Assembly (NCBI GenBank): GCA_001804045.1
Contig: MHFD01000073.1
Coordinates: 9,591-25,490 of the forward strand
Source of the DNA: Omnitrophica bacterium RBG_13_46_9
GTDB lineage: Bacteria; Omnitrophota; Gorgyraeia; JABMRN01; RBG-13-46-9
Length of the DNA: 15,900 nucleotides
Reading direction: 5' to 3'
Position 1 is the stretch's first letter. Every line of letters starts with the position of its first letter. The notes beneath the pieces were generated by a model, which ran no database searches, was not told where the DNA came from, and worked only from the letters and a program-made list of their open reading frames with translations. Position numbers and translations under genes: made by a program. This document shows positions 14,512 through 15,900 of the stretch, piece after piece.

Positions 14512-15084
14512 ATGAAAGAAGCCGCTAAAATACAGGTCGGAAATATAATTCTTATCCATAACGAATTGTATAAGGTTCTTTCCGCTTCTTTCAGCGGCAC
14601 GGCAAAAGCTGAAAAACAGGTAAAAGTTTCCATGAAAAGCATACCTGAAGGCAAATTTCAAGAAAAGGTCTTTCATCCCGACGAAAAGGTCGAGGACATA
14701 ACCCCCCCACACAAAAAAGCCCAATATACGTACTCTGATAATGAAAATATATATTTTATGGATGATGAGACTTTTGAGCAGTTCGCAATGCCCAGAGGCA
14801 TATTTGGAAACAGGTCTTTGTTTTTGAAAGAAGGAGACAGCTTCAACGTGCGGTTTTTCAATGATGCGCCGGTGGACATCGATTTTCCTTCGAGAATAAA
14901 ACTGAAGGTATCGCAGGCGCCTCAGGCGATCCATGACGGAAGCAGCGTGTATAAAAAAGTGCGTTTGGAAAATGGAATCGAGATCGATGTGCCTCAGTTC
15001 ATAAAGGAAGGGGATCTGATTGAAATCGATCCCGAAACTACGCAGTATATAGATAGGGCAAAAGCGGAGGAAGGGGGAAAATGA
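14512..15084 (+). CDS. Elongation factor P paralogue with YeiP/EfpL-like tip loop
   Basis: A 190-residue, three-domain EF-P-like protein. EF-P binds between the ribosomal P and E sites and relieves stalling at proline runs. Domain I (about 1-63), domain II (about 66-127, with QYTYSDNENIYFMDDETFEQ) and the C-terminal domain (128 on, with PQFIKEGDLIEID and the closing YIDRAK motif) are all present. The tip loop that normally reads KPGKG is SGTAKA (28-33), with K32 aligning to the modified Lys34 of E. coli EF-P. This resembles the SPTARG tip of YeiP/EfpL more than classic EF-P. It could be a paralogue, or the only EF-P with an unusual tip. Its stop overlaps the next gene by four bases (ATGA), indicating coupling. 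GCGAGG lies about 9 bases before the ATG. Confidence 0.88.
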   Translation: MKEAAKIQVGNIILIHNELYKVLSASFSGTAKAEKQVKVSMKSIPEGKFQEKVFHPDEKVEDITPPHKKAQYTYSDNENIYFMDDETFEQFAMPRGIFGNRSLFLKEGDSFNVRFFNDAPVDIDFPSRIKLKVSQAPQAIHDGSSVYKKVRLENGIEIDVPQFIKEGDLIEIDPETTQYIDRAKAEEGGK

Positions 15085-15560
15085 AAACAGCCATAATCTA
15101 TTATTCCTACACAGGCAATACGCACCACGTAACACAGGTCATAGATAATATTTTGAAGGAGATGGGAGATGAGGTTGTTATTGTAAGGATAAGGCCTTTA
15201 AAAGAAGCCACCAACTTTCTGATTCAATGCAAAGAGGCTTTTTTTGATAGCAAACCGGCTCTTTATCGGACGCTTTTGGACCTCAAGGATTTCGATAGGA
15301 TTTTTTTAGGAAGCCCTGTCTGGGCGTTTAAGCCCGCGCCCGCTGTAAATACCTATCTGGACAATTGCGGTTCATTAGAGGGAAAAACGGCGGTGTGTTT
15401 CGTGACTTACGGAAGCGGCGCAGGTAAGGAAAAAGCGCTGGAAATCATGGAAAAAGTCCTCCAGACAAAGGGCGCCCGCGTTATCGCAAAAGTCTCATTT
15501 CAGCAAGGGGAAGATGCGGCAAATATCAAGAGGAAGTTGTCAGGGATATTGTCAAAGTAG
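15081..15560 (+). CDS. Flavodoxin-like FMN-binding protein
   Basis: A 159-residue single-domain protein with a flavodoxin fold. The N-terminal strand and phosphate loop IIYYSYTGNTHHV (5-17) matches the FMN-phosphate signature. GSPVWAFKPAPAV (about 76-88) and FVTYGSGAG (about 108-116) fit the two loops that hold the isoalloxazine ring. It is probably a soluble electron carrier or small flavin reductase; the family of short flavodoxin-like proteins also includes menaquinone-pathway and NAD(P)H-quinone enzymes. Its ATG overlaps the EF-P paralogue stop (ATGA), and the next gene starts 19 bases after its own stop, so it sits in the middle of an operon. Physiological partner not identifiable. Confidence 0.88.
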   Translation: MKTAIIYYSYTGNTHHVTQVIDNILKEMGDEVVIVRIRPLKEATNFLIQCKEAFFDSKPALYRTLLDLKDFDRIFLGSPVWAFKPAPAVNTYLDNCGSLEGKTAVCFVTYGSGAGKEKALEIMEKVLQTKGARVIAKVSFQQGEDAANIKRKLSGILSK

Positions 15561-15579
15561 ATAAGGAGGGATAGTAGGT

Positions 15580-15900
15580 ATGAAAATCAAGGAGATACGG
15601 TCGGAAGAATTACGGCCCAAGGAGTTTATCAGACAGAAAATAGACGAAATCGCTGCAAGCGTCGGAAACGGTCTTGCCGTTAACGCTCTGTCCGGCGGAG
15701 TAGATTCTTCAGCTGTTACCATGCTGGCCCATAAGGCATTAGGATCGAGGCTAAAGACATATTTTATCGAAAATGGCCTGATGAGGGCGGGTGAGCCCCA
15801 GAGGATCGTATCATTGTTTAAAAAATTGGGAATAGACACGGAGCTGGTTGATGCGCGAAAAGAATTTTTTAATGCTCTAAAAGGCGTGCTGGATCCCGAG
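15580..15900 (+). CDS. GuaA-type ATP pyrophosphatase (GMP synthase PP-loop domain) without glutaminase domain, cut by window end
   Basis: 107 codons are visible and the frame is open to the last base. After about 30 residues comes NALSGGVDSSAVTMLAHKAL, the PP-loop signature, then FIENGLMR and a segment ending LDPE, which follows the ATP-pyrophosphatase domain of GMP synthase closely. The usual bacterial GuaA has a glutamine amidotransferase domain of about 200 residues in front; here the protein starts almost directly at the PP-loop. The start is clear: AAGGAGGG 9 bases before the ATG. Two readings are possible: an archaeal-style split GMP synthase subunit making GMP from XMP, or a GuaA-like adenylating enzyme with another substrate. 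The missing 3' part would decide. Confidence 0.82.
   Translation, partial: MKIKEIRSEELRPKEFIRQKIDEIAASVGNGLAVNALSGGVDSSAVTMLAHKALGSRLKTYFIENGLMRAGEPQRIVSLFKKLGIDTELVDARKEFFNALKGVLDPE

Overview
The window reads as part of a bacterial chromosome with about 45% GC, densely coded, with mostly AGGAG-type ribosome binding sites and sigma70-like TTGNNN-17/18-TATAAT promoters. It looks Gram-negative (diderm): a very large beta-barrel protein with DUF11 and SdrD/Cna-B-type domains opens the window. The gene mix (short pyruvate kinase, bacterial homospermidine synthase, EF-P paralogue, GuaA-type PP-loop protein without an attached glutaminase) and the many short-word repeats between genes suggest an uncultivated lineage such as Candidatus Omnitrophota. 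That placement is inference and not proven by the sequence. There is no phage, CRISPR, rRNA or tRNA.

Layout. 2-4501: the 3' part of the giant outer-membrane protein, ending in TPR-like helices, then a small secreted TPR-like protein with the same helix motif. 4707-5177: greA. 5178-5627: non-coding, with degenerate 7- to 10-bp word arrays. 5628-6653: pyruvate kinase lacking its C-terminal domain. 6792-7097: small secreted protein with three DxNxDG-type loops. 7098-7380: cluster of strong hairpins, several with the same TGTAA loop. 7441-8887: Na+:solute symporter broken into two frames. 8888-9051: convergent intergenic region with a terminator-like hairpin and an inverted word array. 9052-11707, minus strand: homospermidine synthase followed by an overlapping ornithine-decarboxylase-like gene. 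11708-12251: non-coding, with a duplicated 111-bp dyad element and a good promoter. 12252-13586: alpha/beta hydrolase and ADP-ribose-pyrophosphatase-like Nudix gene. 13587-13905: mostly non-coding, with one doubtful 41-codon ORF and a good promoter. 13906-15900: DJ-1/PfpI protein, EF-P paralogue, flavodoxin-like protein and a GuaA-type ATP pyrophosphatase (cut by the window end), probably one operon.

How the genes fit together. The clearest pathway is the minus-strand pair: ornithine to putrescine (decarboxylase), then two putrescines to sym-homospermidine (synthase), a compact route to a long polyamine. The first two genes probably form a cell-envelope unit. The Nudix, DJ-1 and flavodoxin genes are housekeeping, damage-control or redox functions. 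The most unusual content is intergenic: four separate gaps each hold arrays of a different short degenerate word, and a fifth holds a hairpin cluster that resembles non-autonomous IS200/IS605-type or REP-like DNA.
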